The notes beneath the pieces are model-generated. The model saw only the letters and a program-made list of their open reading frames with translations. It was not told the DNA's origin and searched no databases. A stretch of 64,000 nucleotides of DNA, taken from contig CAUWAG010000012.1 of assembly GCA_963556695.1 (NCBI GenBank), positions 248,001 through 312,000 of the forward strand, in the 5' to 3' direction. Each line of letters opens with the position of its first letter. Position 1 is the first letter of the stretch. This document shows, one piece after another, positions 44,307 through 55,433 of the stretch. Made by a program: the position numbers and the translations under genes. This stretch comes from Anthostomella pinea. Taxonomy: Eukaryota > Ascomycota > Sordariomycetes > Xylariales > Xylariaceae.

Positions 44307-46060
44307 CGCCCTCATGGCTGAGGGTGGTCTCTGGTTCATATGGTCTCCTCCCACTCGAAAAGGAAGGTGGTACGCCGTGGCAGAATTGTTCTGCGTGCGT
44401 GAGTTCGTTCAACTACCTGACTGCCCAGATGGCTCTGACAGGTCTCTCCAACTGGCTCGATAGCCCCGTTGAACACAATAAAACTTTCGTTCGAACAGTA
44501 ATACCATGACTGAACGAGGCAGGCGGTGAGCTCGTCACCCCTGGCAGTATCCGTGGTGCCAATTCCTCTGTGGTGTGGCTACCAGCCAACTGATGACTCC
44601 AGAGAGCCCTGAAAAGCTCAAAAACGCGATAAACCTGGGATCTGGCAGCGATACCATCCCTCCAATAGGAAAGCGGTGTATCCGTACTGCTGCGGCAGAA
44701 TCCCTGGTGGTGTGGCCAACAGCCCTGTTGACTGCAACACCTCCAACAGCCCTGAGAGGCTCCAATCGCTCCAATTGAGCTGAAACGTTCAAATCTGCAA
44801 TAAGAACAACTCGAACGAGCGATACCATCACTCAACAAGGTAGGCGGTGAGCCCGTGCCGTGGCAGAATCCATCTGCGTGCTGCTCAACCACCCAACTGC
44901 CAACTGCCCAGATGGGCTCCCAATCCTCCAACAGGCTCGATAGCCTTGCGAGGCTCCTTTTAGGCTCTGAATGACGTGCTGCCAACACCGTGAGGGTGTT
45001 CTGACCCTGCGAACGCCGTATTCGTGGTGTTCGCTTCCTTCGTGATGCCGTCGTCGATCGACGGGCTTCGTGGCCGCGGCTCTGTGCCGTGCCATGCCTC
45101 CGTGGAGGACTTCCGCGCCTCTGAAACTTCGTGTTCAGGGCTCCATCTCTCAGACTGAGAACCTTGGCTGCTTCTGATGCCCGTATGAGGGCCATCCATT
45201 CGGTGAAGCGCCCTCATCCTCGGATGTGCGTGCGTGCCTCCGTGGAGGTCTTCTCTTCTGCGTGCCTCTGCCGCGGTGGCTAGAGGGCTTTTCTTCATTC
45301 GGGGGACTCCTTACATAGGAAAATGCTGTCAAAGCTGATGATGTGTTGACATACGAAACGGGGTGCCGTTGAGGCTCGGGTGCTTCTTCTGGCGAAGCTC
45401 TCATTCGTGACATACAAAAAGGGGATGCCGTGGAGGCTCTGGTCTTCTTCCTCCGTGGCTTCCGTCTGCCATATCTTCTAGTGCCTCCGCCGTTACGAGA
45501 AGACTTCTGGTGCTTCCTCCGCTGAAGAGGTCGCTTCTTCGTGCTCGCTTACTCGTGAGAATCTCTCACAGCTGCTCGCTGCCATAGTTATGGCCCTGGC
45601 TCGATGCCTGCTACCTCGTGGATAGAAGCCTCTGCTTCTTCCCGATATTTGTGTTCCTCCGTATCAGCTTCGTCGATACGGCTTCGCGCCCTTTCTGCCA
45701 TGGTGCGTTGGCAGCCAAGTCTGGCGATCGACCTTCTGCAGTGGTGATCCCATCCCTCGTGCCATTCAGTCGATGATCTCGGAAGGTGCATGTTTCTATC
45801 TTCAGCGGCTAGAAGACTTCGTTCGGTGTTCGCCGTGGTGTGACTGCCACGCGCGATACGCTGCTCCCTTCGATCGGAAGACATGTGCCTTGTGCCTCGC
45901 TTGAGAGGGCTAGGGCTCTGTTCGGGGGCTCACACGTGCCGGGGTGTATGACTGGCATCCACGCGCTTTTCTCTCGCAAGGAAGACTTGATTCGGGGTGC
46001 CGCGCGCGGTGATATGCGCTGCGATCTTCTGAAGGAGTACTCGGTGACTGATCCTTCGTG
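44307..46060. repeat. Internally repetitive GC-rich DNA
   Basis: No gene recognised. Phrases recur with drift, such as GGTGGTACGCCGTGGCAGAAT / GTGCCGTGGCAGAATCC, CTGCCCAGATGG, GGCTCGATAGCC and CTCCGTGGAGG, so the DNA seems built of degenerate units of a few hundred bp. The open frames here are low-complexity by-products on both strands. CATACAAAAAGGGGATGCCG (45411) also resembles CATACGAAACGGGGTGCCG (45352). Confidence 0.5.
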
Positions 46061-46069
46061 AAAATCCTC

Positions 46070-46670
46070 GTAAAAATCTCGGTTTCTCCCTTATAATAAT
46101 AACGTATTTAACCTTATTATAACTATTATAAGCAGTATATTTCTTTTACTTATTTGAATAAGAAAAAAAAATTCTTTTTTTTAATACAAGCTATTTTCAA
46201 ATCTAATATAATAACATTTCGTTATCGTATTTACAACCTTTTAAACCTTTGAATAGCTTTATTTTCATTTAAAGGTTTAATATATTTTTAATCGCTTTCG
46301 TCTAGTTTTTTAAGGTTATTTACCTTCGTCGTATAATATACGACTTTAAAGCTTAGTTACCTTCATCATCGCTTTGATTAATCTTCGTTATACTTTATAA
46401 CTTTTAAAGCTTTCGCGTTTTAAAGGTAATATATTTAAGCCTTGATTTTTATTAATAAACCTTTATAAGATTTTAAAATGGTTATAAGCTTTAAAAGTAT
46501 AAGCGGTCGTTATAAACGTTGTTATTATCTTTAAATATGTTTAATAAGGTTAATTTACAGGTAAACATATTAGTCTTTTAACATCCTTTTAACAGGTATT
46601 ACATTTAAAGTATGATATTTAAGATGTAATATTTAACACGCCTTTTTATTTAAAAAGTATATTTCTCTCG
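46070..46670. repeat. RIP-type AT-saturated tract
   Basis: Almost pure A/T with TTTAAAGC-like motifs. The part 46465-46640 aligns with 48427-48629 and differs from it mainly by C to T and G to A changes, direct evidence for RIP. Confidence 0.88.
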
Positions 46671-46739
46671 TTCCTCGCCCTCATTCGCGAATGATCAGGC
46701 TGCTTGAGGAAGGCTCCCTCTCTCTCCGGGGAAGGGGAA

Positions 46740-47560
46740 GATGACTGCCACGCGTTGCAGATGACTGCTGCGAATGCCGCGGACTTCGGATGCGGTATTT
46801 GTGACGGCCTGCACGGACCTTCCCAATAAGGGAAGGATCTGACCAGAGGATCCCCTTAAAGGGGCAACCTCCCGCTGTACCTACCTCTCTCTCTCTCTTC
46901 CTTTCCTCTCTAGTCTTGATATTCTCGTCAATAGAGTAATAGCTGCTTGCTGCAGGCCATGTCCCAGCTCCCCAGTACGCTCGCCGTGACAGTATTCGTG
47001 ATGGCTAATATTCGTCAAGATGACCTCTGACGCGCTCCTGGAGCCGTCTTTGCTGCTGTCACGCGACGCAGATGACTGCTGCGAATGCCGTGATTTTCGG
47101 GGATGTGATGAGGCAAAAGGAGTACTTATCTGCCAGATAATATAACGCGCTCTGCGAGCCGTCTGTTCCCCTGGCAACGCCCTCAGGCTCGCCGTGCCAC
47201 GCGCCGTCGTAGATCGAGCTTGCGCCGTGGTCTTCTCGGTGATTGACGCGCTCTATCGGAGCCGTCTTCTGTTCTGCCGGCGACGCCCTCAGGCTCGCCG
47301 TGCCCCGTGCCGTCGTTCCGACTGCTGCGAGGCGCCGTTGTGGACTTGAAGGGACTGCCGCGCGTTGTAGATGATCGCTACGAGCGCCGCGGCCTTCGGA
47401 TGTGATCGAGAGGGTTCGATCGACACGTTGCCACGCGCGCTGTGACTTGCGCCGCGGGCTTTGGGGATGTGAGGCTCTCGCGAAGGGGAACACTCACTCG
47501 GTCTGCTGGCGCCCTAGAGACGAGATCTGAAGCCGTCTCTCCTTCGCTGGCGCCTCACGA
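46740..47560. repeat. Degenerate tandem-like GC-rich repeats
   Basis: GCAGATGACTGCTGCGAATG occurs at 46757 and 47068, with a drifted copy near 47367, about 300 bp apart. CGCCCTCAGGCTCGCCGTGC occurs near 47178 and 47284, and GACGCGCTC...GGAGCCGTCTT recurs three times. No coding sequence is supported. Confidence 0.75.
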
Positions 47561-47688
47561 AGCCGAAGGCGGCGTGATGCTCGGTGCTCCCAGCTTCAGG
47601 CACCGCCGTGATGGCGACGGCCGTCAGCCGGGCTATCCGACGATCTCTAGGCTGTGACTAGGTTAACTTCAGGCCGTATGAGGAGATG

Positions 47689-47786
47689 CTACCATATCAG
47701 GAATCCTGTATCGGTGCGGAATGGGGGTAGATTCCTTAGTTGCTTCATTTACCCTTTTGACCACCAAAGCCACCACAATTCTCACA
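47689..47786 (+). repeat. Island-bounding direct repeat, right copy
   Basis: Shorter partner of 44093-44306, lacking its middle about 115 bp. The two copies bracket about 3.4 kb of repetitive and RIPped DNA. Confidence 0.85.
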
Positions 47787-48426
47787 TTTCGTATATAATA
47801 TTAAATAGTATTGAGAGCATTATCCGTGAAGCGATAAGTGCAGTATGAGCGTGACAGCGTTGTTGTTTTTAGGAAAAGGCCTATGGACTGTTTGTTGGTG
47901 GTAGAATACACTTAGATGTCCTGTGGGTCCCTGTACGACCCGACAGCGTGGCTGATCCCCACATACCGCTTACATATACAGATGGATACTGCTCACAAGT
48001 ATTATGTAATTATCCGGCGACAGCGATATTTGTAATTTTATTTTTAATATTTATTTTTAGATATTTAATTTGAAAATTTGAAAATTTGAAGATTTGAAAT
48101 TAAAAAAAAAAAAATCTTTTGGTTTTTTAAAATTTGTGTAAGCAGTCGGGTGGCTCACAGGTGTGCTGTAGCACGCTTCCAGGGGTGACAAGGCTGACAA
48201 GGCTGACAGCAGCACTGAAAGGAAGGAACAGCCTGGAAGCGGGCTTTGAGCCTTAGTGTATCTGGGACAAGGGATCTTTACCCTCCGGATCAAAGGCTGG
48301 GCATTGCTTTGAAGTTGGTATGTGTATTTAGTACCTGAACAGGTCCCAAGACCCAAGGGTAGATCTGCACCCAGAATGTAAGCAACATGATGACCTGAAC
48401 CACTGAACCGATCTTTTCCATAATTT
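47787..48426. other. No gene; AT-rich and low-complexity stretches
   Basis: Contains the repetitive GAAAATTTGAAAATTTGAAG tract and an A13 run near 48070-48116, and then ordinary-composition sequence with GACAAGGCTGACAAGGCTGA tandem units near 48187. Confidence 0.55.
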
Positions 48427-48629
48427 GTGAGATTCTAGAAGGGTCACAAGCCTTGGGGGTGTGAGCGGTCGCTGCAAATGTTGTTGTCATTCTTAAGTAT
48501 GCTCGGCAGGGCTAATCTACAGCTAAATACCATACTGCACCATGCCAGGGTGTATCCACTGTTCCCTTGACAGCCCCCTAGTGGGTACTGCACCTGAGGG
48601 CACCATATCTGGGATCCAACATCTGACAA
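48427..48629 (+). repeat. Un-RIPped partner of the 46465-46640 tract
   Basis: Normal-composition copy starting GTGAGATTCTAGAAGGGTCA and ending GGGATCCAACATCTGACA. Aligns without large gaps to the AT-rich copy. Confidence 0.85.
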
Positions 48630-49020
48630 AAATTTTAAATTTTTAAAAAAAATATTTTCTGAAAAAAAAATTTAATTTTAATTTAAAAAAAAAATTTTAT
48701 CTTAAAAAAAAATTTTTTTGGAGATATAAATTTTTTTGGAAATTCTGAGATTTTTTTTGGAGAGTTTTATTTAAATCTTCTTTAAAAAAGTTTAAAATTA
48801 TTAAAATTTTTGTTTAAATTTTTAAACAAAAAACCCCCCAAAAAAAAATCCAAAAAAATCCAAAAAAATCCAAAGAAATTTTGTGGGGATTTTTTCTAAA
48901 CCCTTTTTGGTGAATTACAATTTTTGTGGAATTTCAGGAAACTCTTTTAGAAACAAATTTTTTTTTTAAAACCTTTTTTTTTTTTTTCCTTTTTTTTTTA
49001 GCAACCTTATATACACCCTC
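48630..49020. other. Low-complexity poly-A/poly-T DNA
   Basis: Long runs of A and T with CCAAAAAAATCC units; no gene. Confidence 0.8.
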
Positions 49021-49309
49021 AGTTGAGTACTAGTTACATATATAACCAGGGTAGCACTTAACATGATTCTTGATATAACGGTTGTAACGGTGACGATCCC
49101 ACACAACCTGGGTTAAGATCTCAACCGGTAGCCAACCGATAGTCAACCGTACGTGCACCATTGGCTGCCGATCCTGCCCCTGCCCCTAATGTAGTACCTA
49201 GTCCTGTTACCTCAGCCCACGAGTGACAAGCCGATAGAGCAGTCTGGCACTGTCAAGCGCGAGATGCATTACGATGGACGCTCTTCACGACGAAAGCTCA
49301 CGAGCTGGA

Positions 49310-49747
49310 TTAGAGATTACGTGATTTGTGCCTGTTTATTTTACTATATAATGCTAATTCCGGCCTGACTATACCACTCAAAGACATGAACAGGTCCTCG
49401 ACTGTCACGACGGCCTTGTCAGGTACAATCCTGCCCAGCTCTTCTCGTGAACAGTGCGGCTTGCTGATGTCCAAGTACATGTTGCTGATTCGATCGCAAT
49501 GCTGGACGACGTCGGCTCGTAGCCGGTTCAGCTTATAGACGAAGCGGCATACGTTCTCGGCCTCGGAAATGTCGGCGGATTGGTTCGCTGGGTTGCCTCG
49601 GTAGTTGCTTGCGGGGGGGTATATGGGTCCGGCTTTGACTGGTGGTTGAACCTTAACTGGAGGAGGGACCCTCGCTGGAAAAGGTAGGGGGACCTTGACC
49701 AGGGGAGGAACCTTGACCGGGGAAGGGGGAGAGCTGGATTTCGGCAA
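49310..49747 (-). CDS. Hypothetical Pro-rich protein, duplicated family (member X2)
   Basis: 145 residues in one open frame. The N-terminal third is Pro/Val/Lys repeats (PVKVPPLVKVPLPFPARVPP) encoded by short repeated DNA units; the rest reads as folded protein (NVCRFVYKLNRLRADVVQHC, ISNMYLDISKPHCSREEL). The latter block matches an alternative frame of the neighbour at 50128-50604 (MAVYLDVAKPHSTREELEEL), so the two are paralogues. The true start may lie upstream in another exon. No known domain. Confidence 0.4.
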   Translation of the reverse strand: MPKSSSPPSPVKVPPLVKVPLPFPARVPPPVKVQPPVKAGPIYPPASNYRGNPANQSADISEAENVCRFVYKLNRLRADVVQHCDRISNMYLDISKPHCSREELGRIVPDKAVVTVEDLFMSLSGIVRPELALYSKINRHKSRNL

Positions 49748-50127
49748 GATGTGTTGGTTGCCCTGGTTCGAACACCCTGGCGCTGGGGTTGAGGACGTGG
49801 GTGTTGACGATGTCAGCTCGTAGTCGACTGCGTGCGTCCCGATGTGACCACCAGGATCGAGGGAGCCGCGGGTCGGGTGTGGCCCACGGAGGTCGGTGAG
49901 CGGAGGTGAGTAGTCGTGGGCACAGTGATCACCGTGGGGGTGCGGGCATCCTCTGACACCAGGGTGGGAACCGAGTACACACCACTCAAATTGGCGGGCA
50001 TGTTCTCCGGCATGGCCCCAGTCCTGTAGAACGTGGTCAGCGTACAGTAGAATAAGAATGTGGCATAATATACAGTATCGCCTTCAACTCTTCCAGCTCT
50101 TCTCGCGTGCTGTGCGGCTTGGCGACG
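49748..50127. other. Between duplicated ORFs; no independent gene
   Basis: Probably upstream exon or spacer of member X2, with Thr/Pro-rich short frames on the minus strand. Confidence 0.35.
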
Positions 50128-50604
50128 TCAAGGTAGACGGCCATGATGTGCTCCCGATGCCAACGGAGGTCGTTGCGGAGTAACGCCATCTGCGCCCGGT
50201 GCAAACCCTAGGATGGTCGATTCGGCTGCCGATTGGGTTGCCTGATAGATTCTCCAGCTGTTGCGGTAATCCGGCTCATCGATAAAGGTCTCTGCGTATA
50301 CCCGAACCATCCGTTCATTGTCGATATACAGGTGGTAGCTGTCTTCGGTCCAGAGGCGCAGGATGAGGAAATCTGCGCAGTTGCGCGGGTGCCAAGCGGC
50401 GAGACCCATTGGCTTCATCCAGTACCAGTGGTACCCATGGGCGTTGACGATTCGTTTGTGATCCTTGTGCCATTGGTGTCTGAAGAAATCAGCGAGCATG
50501 TTCAGTTCCCAACGAGCATGTGCTGTTGGGCGGTGCGGCGGTGCGGCGGTGCTCGGGTCTGGGTAAGCGACAGCGGCCACATGCTGGGACCATGTAGTAG
50601 TCAT
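50128..50604 (-). CDS. Hypothetical protein, duplicated family (member X1)
   Basis: Open frame of 158 residues: a short Thr/Pro/His-rich start, then HARWELNMLADFFRHQWHKD, AHGYHWYWMKPMG, WHPRNCADFLILRLWTED and DEPDYRNSWRIYQATQSAAE. After residue about 132 the frame runs into AGGGTTTGCACCGGGCGCAG, a segment found again at 50640-50660. The natural continuation (ALLRNDLRWHREHIMAVYLD...) lies in another frame, so there is either an intron here or a disruptive insertion. Parts are shared with the ORFs at 51348-51749 and 49310-49747. Function unknown; not known outside these loci to me. Confidence 0.45.
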   Translation of the reverse strand: MTTTWSQHVAAVAYPDPSTAAPPHRPTAHARWELNMLADFFRHQWHKDHKRIVNAHGYHWYWMKPMGLAAWHPRNCADFLILRLWTEDSYHLYIDNERMVRVYAETFIDEPDYRNSWRIYQATQSAAESTILGFAPGADGVTPQRPPLASGAHHGRLP

Positions 50605-51347
50605 GGTTGCTCACAGCCGGACCAGACCCTTCAATCGCAGCCATCTGCGCCCGGTGCAAACCCTAGTTGCGCGGGTGCCAAGCGGCCAGACCACAAGTCA
50701 AGATGCAGCAGTGCCCTGGTGCAGATGGAAGGCAACAGTACCCTGGTACAAGTTGTCGAGTTATCCTGATGATGGAAGTTAGAATGCAGGGCAGGAAGGA
50801 AGGTTGTGCACAAGTACCTTGTGTCGAGATGCAGCAGTACTCTGGTGCAGGTTGTCGAGTTGTAGATGCGGCCTGGTGATCACCCAGTCGAAGACTTGCA
50901 GGTGAGAGCAGCAGGAGATCTTGATCAGCTCCGCGAACCCGTTCCGAACCTGCGCAACGGGCAGGGTACCGAGGAACGTGAAGTCGAGGAACGTGTGCAG
51001 GGGGCATGGTAGGCTCCACGGCGACCTTGATGCTGACACTTGCGTCGATGAGACCGATGACAGTCGTGGGGACTCGGATGAAGTTAGTGTTGCGGGATCC
51101 GGAGTGATCCATGGTTGTGCAGTATTGGGCGAGTATCTGGGTAGGTCAGTATCTGGGTAGATGAGTGTACGATTTTTGGATGAGTATCCAGGTGGGTGGG
51201 TGGGTGGGTGGGTGGACATACGGGTCTGGGTGAGTGAGTATTGGGTAGGTGGATGGCGGTAGGCGGCGCATGCAAATCTATTGCACCGTCAGCAGGTTCA
51301 CATGTAGAGACAGTAATCGAGGGTGATCTTACCCGGCATCATCTGTG
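50605..51347. other. Scrambled duplicated DNA upstream of member X1
   Basis: Minus-strand frames share pieces with member X1 (the GLAAWHPRN codons recur at 50665-50695) and contain short tandem units around CAGCAGTNCCCTGGTGCAG (50700-50870). A frame near 50900-51110 reads TFLDFTFLGTLPVAQVRNGF and FDWVITRPHLQLDN, protein-like but without a start. No complete gene. Confidence 0.35.
51191..51214. repeat. (GGTG)6 microsatellite
   Basis: Six copies of GGTG/TGGG. Confidence 0.9.
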
Positions 51348-51749
51348 CTAAGCGTGGGCCTGGACGATTCGGCCGTGATCTTTGTGATACTGATGCAGAA
51401 TGAAGGCGATCACCATGTTGGACTCCCAGCCGAGGATGTGCAGTTTGGGGTCCTTGTGTTCAGAGGCCGGGAGTCCACAGGGGTTCAGCTCGTCGCGCTG
51501 CTGGCAGTAGGTCTCGTTGGATGGGAACAGACGAAAAGGTGGGAATTGAAGTTGTATTGGGGATGGAATGATGGGGATGATGAGCAGAACGATGTTGTGA
51601 GGAGTTGGGAGGGAATGGAACGAGGAGGGAATGGAAACGAGGAGGGAATGAGAACGAGGAGGGAACGGAAACGAGGAGGGACTGAGGTCAGGTTGCAAAA
51701 GCAGGTGCCTCCTCACCCCATCAGGCAAGAGACACACTCTGCCCCTCAA
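51348..51749 (-). pseudogene. Fragment of the duplicated hypothetical family (member X3)
   Basis: The end of this frame reads LHILGWESNMVIAFILHQYH then KDHGRIVQAHA, clearly related to the WELNMLADFFRHQWHKDHKR block of member X1, and then stops. The first half is low-complexity Ser/Pro encoded by the minisatellite at 51620-51682. Probably a truncated paralogue. Confidence 0.4.
51620..51682. repeat. 17-18-bp minisatellite, about four units
   Basis: Repeats of ACGAGGAGGGAATGGAA with small changes. Confidence 0.85.
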
Positions 51750-51800
51750 GGTTGCCTGCTTCCTGTTTCAATGCCGGCGCTCCTTCCCACGAGCATCTGA

Positions 51801-52683
51801 AAATCCGAATCTCAGTGAGTAACTTACAAGCACCTGCCTGAAATACAGGGCGTGCCTGTGCTCTTCCTGAACACAGGCGGAAAGCACATGGCCTGATGTG
51901 CTCATCGAACGCAGTGACTGCCGCGTCTCGTCTACGAACGGCCAGACTTACCTGCTGATCTTTGACATCCGGGGCAGCACCTCCCACACGGTCGACCTGC
52001 TCCTGCTGTGTTCGCATGGCATCCCACTCGAAACCATCCGTGCTTGCCATTGGAATACAGGCTGACAGTTGTTCTCCAGAGACACACCTTCTCGAGTGTA
52101 TGGCATCCGTCCATTCTGTCCTTCCTTTCCTGCAAGCAAGGCACACTGCTGAGGTAGGTCCAGGGCGTAGTAGCCAATTCTTACCGGCAATCCTGGTACC
52201 CGTCCTCAGACGTCACGATGCTCGATTATTGATATCATCAACGCTTCCCAGCTCAGACCATTGAAGAACGGAAGGCATGGGTGGACCTTTACAGATGACG
52301 TACCTAGGTAGTCAGAGCCCTTTCCCTCGATGCTGACCTGGCACTGCGAACACACATGTACGGTGGTAGGTTCGAATCCTGCCAGCGCTTGCCTTTGCAT
52401 GCCATAGCTACTGTTTGTTCCGCCGTTGGCTCCCTCCTTCTGTAGTAAACGCAGCACGCCCGGCGATGGCATGTGAACAGAATGTGCCAAGTTGATCCGC
52501 TGCGAGAAGCCAAGAGCAAGATGCGATTTGCTCAGAGCGCAACATACTGAGAATGCTCGTTCATTTTTCCATATAGCGTGACCATCTTTATGCGAGGATG
52601 TGTTCACGATGTAAACTCCAATGTTCGCGGTGAAAACGCCAATGCTGTGTGAATCATGATGCGCCGACAAGGATAGCCACCCC
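51801..52683. other. No supported gene
   Basis: Overlapping frames only, the longest on the minus strand. A T-arm-like sequence (GTAGGTTCGAATCCTGC at about 52367) is not part of a foldable tRNA. Confidence 0.45.
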
Positions 52684-54716
52684 TCAATCCTCGGGGAAAA
52701 GCTCCGTCAAGTTGCTTACAAAAATACCTTTCTCGCCATCCCAGCGTTTGAAGAATTTGCCAGCCATGGGGATCAGGTCTCTGATCATGGTTGGTAATAC
52801 ATCTACTCCGCCGCGGAGTTGGACGGCCTCGATGCTCCCTTCGGCAATGATGTGATGATCAGAACCATCCGTCCCGATCCTACAACAGGTCAGCAAAAGT
52901 CGTGTGCATCGCAATATGTAAATATCACTCACATGCAACGATAGAAGGGCTCACTATAGCCTCCCCATTGATCACGAAGCGGGGCCCCTTGCTCCCAATT
53001 TGTGATGCCTCCGGCCCCATCCACCGTCCAGCCCAGGATCAAACCGTGATAGTCATATCGCTTGTGCTTGAAGACCTGACCAACGCGAAACTTGACATCA
53101 ATACCCTCAGCGAGCTCGCTGCGCCGTCGGGGGGCCCTGGTCGACACGTCGACCCGACGAATGTCCCTAATCTGGTCCCGAACTCTTTTCGAGGGTAGCT
53201 CCCAGTTATTCTGACGTCGTGATGGAGCGGCGAAAGCATCGTACATGGGGCAGACGTATTTCTCAATAAGCCAGGAATCCTCGGGGAAATACTCGTAGAA
53301 ATATACGAGCAGGTCGCGAACATCCTGCTGCCAATCCCATCGCACATCCTCATTTTCAGGCAGCACGGGCACCATCATGATGCTGGCCCAAATCATGCTA
53401 TACAGCGCTGGCTGTAAGTTGCGGGCCCAGTCACCTCGATTAAGTTCAATCATGGGTATCAGCTGAGAAAGGGGCCGCCCGCCGGTCCTGAAGCTGGTGA
53501 AGGACGCCCGGATATTCTGGGCTGTCCTCATCACGATCAAGTCTGTGGCTGTGGGACGCATCAGATTGTCATGGCCAGTGTGAACGCCGAGTCGGAAAAG
53601 GAAGTTCTGGATATAATCGATTGGGACCTCTTCGTCGGATCCGTAAGGGTCGAGAAACATGGTCTCCTGCTGCTGCGCATCCTCCTGCGATCGCACCGAG
53701 CCATCCAAGGATATTCCTGGAGGGGCGAGGACGATAGCATGGACGTGATTGGGTAGGGCTGACGGGTAGGCTTCAATCCCAACTCGCGACGCAATCGACG
53801 AATAGATGGCTGCTGATATGATGGGTAGGGATGGATGGCGGTCATCGCGAAGGGCTCTGCCGATAAGACAGTTGCGCAAGTAACGATATGTTTCTTCGCT
53901 CGGATCATTGAGGCCAGTCATATTGTTGGCATGCAGCCATCGTGCCAAAGTGGTAGCCTTCTGCCGCGTTGTCATCTGGTCGACGTCCGAGTAGGCAGTG
54001 CGAAATCGCGATGCCATGTCATCTAGTAACTGAGATATCTGCCATATGGTCCACGTCAGTCATACCGTAGCCGCCAAGCATAGTATGCCTCAAAGACGTA
54101 CCTCATCCAGATCACCCTCATTGTCGTGAAGCATGAACATGTCAAAGGCGCCAAGTGCCCGCTCAAGCCGCATGCCACAGTTGAGTTTCTCGCCATTTGG
54201 GGTGTTCTCGTCGATGCGACGGGCGGCATGATCCTGGTATTTGGCCCATTCTTCGATAGCGAGGCTCCGGTGTATGCTGTCGAGTACGGTGCACGAATAG
54301 TACCTCCTGGCCAAGACGTCGTCGGCAGATTCGTCGATACGGCACTGGGACAGAAGGTAGTCCTTGGCATCGTAGCCGTATCTGCATATCTTCTCGGTCT
54401 TCTCGAGGCGAGCGATGTGCGAGGCGACAATACCGTCAACCAGACCAGCTATGTGGCGATTGCGCGCCAGTCGCAGAAGGTAGAGGCGCTTCCAGTGGAC
54501 ATGGTGGAGTTCGGCGTGTACTTTGTCGTCGAAGCGGTGTTCGGCCTGCCAATACCTGAAGCTGGATCGGCAATAGTACTTCCACAGCAGAGGCTCCTGG
54601 GCGATGCTGTTGAAGCGACGGGACAGGAACGCGACAGTCTCGAGGGTCTCTTCGGGGGAGAGATAGTGCAGTATGTGGTGGAGCAGCTCGTCGGGGAGGA
54701 GATCGAAGAAGGACAT
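52684..54716 (-). CDS. FBXO21-like F-box protein with SirB1 and YccV-type domains
   Basis: Exons 54716-54102, 54038-52933 and 52879-52684 give 638 residues from MSFFDLLPDELLHHILHYL. Residues 1-50 are an F-box (LPDELLHHILHYLSPEETLE, SIAQEPLLWKYYC). The middle (about 210-480) is the transglutaminase-like SirB1 region (ARWLHANNMTGLND, CLIGRALRDDRHPSLPIISA, VPIDYIQNFLFRLG). The end (about 520-630) is a hemimethylated-DNA-binding YccV-like domain (KFRVGQVFKHKRYDYHGLIL, YRCMIGTDGSDHHIIAEGSI). The domain order equals that of metazoan FBXO21, a substrate receptor of SCF ubiquitin ligases. The second exon junction lies inside the YccV domain, and both introns have good borders and branch sites. Substrate unknown. 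Confidence 0.88.
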
Positions 54717-55433
54717 GGCGACGGTGCAACCTCGAGGGATGGCCCAAGTATCGATTCTCGAGACACGGCAGGTCGACGCTTGTAAGGTATTTGTACGTCG
54801 TGATGCACGAGCGGATGGAACGGTAATGCGCATTAGACGGGCAGGGTCTGATACGCTGATTCCCGACCGGTACGTCAGGGGAGGTTCTAATGGCTTAAGG
54901 TGGCCCCCGCCATACGGTCACATACTCCGTATCCGTACGTGCATCATTCCCGTCATCCAGTCGCATCATTCCCCGGGTCGCGCCACAGCGGTCGGTCAGA
55001 CAGCAGCCCTAGCCACATCATCCAGCTTTAGTCGGGTCAATACAGCAGCAGCCACAGCCAGATCCAACCCCAGCTCAAGCTCCAAATCGGATGAAGACGG
55101 CCCCACATCTATTCAAGCGGGACCGGTTGCTGGCTCCAGTTTGCCAGTAAAGTAAACACACGAAACGCGTCTTCCACGAGAATCACGCTGGCGCCAGTGC
55201 AGCGTAGCGTAGCGCATCGCATCGCTTTCTTTACTGCCCAACACCACAGCTATCCAGCCTCTGCTTCTATCTTCTGCGCATTCAATGCCACATGTGCCCA
55301 TGTACTGCACACGCTCACACTGTCGATGGTCACAGCTGCTCCTCCATTATCCAACTGCATGCTGGCAATCTACAACCTTAAAGCCGGCTACCTAACCTAG
55401 CTCCCACTACATGCACGCCCGACCGCCGTCACG
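54717..55433. promoter_or_regulatory. Divergent upstream region of F-box gene and PCP1-like gene
   Basis: 717 bp between outward-facing starts. Some GCGTAGCGTAGCGCATCGCA repetition near 55200; no specific site claimed. Confidence 0.4.

Noticed and set aside
44324..45884. Several 60-260-residue frames
   Set aside because: They overlap on both strands in repetitive GC-rich DNA and share no motif.
47689..47786. CRISPR or prokaryotic-type arrays
   Set aside because: The repeats are two unequal copies far apart in eukaryotic DNA; no regular spacer pattern exists anywhere in the window.
52320..52400. tRNA-like T-arm (GTAGGTTCGAATCCTGC)
   Set aside because: The 5-bp stem and 7-nt loop form, but no D-arm, anticodon arm or acceptor stem of proper length can be paired around it.
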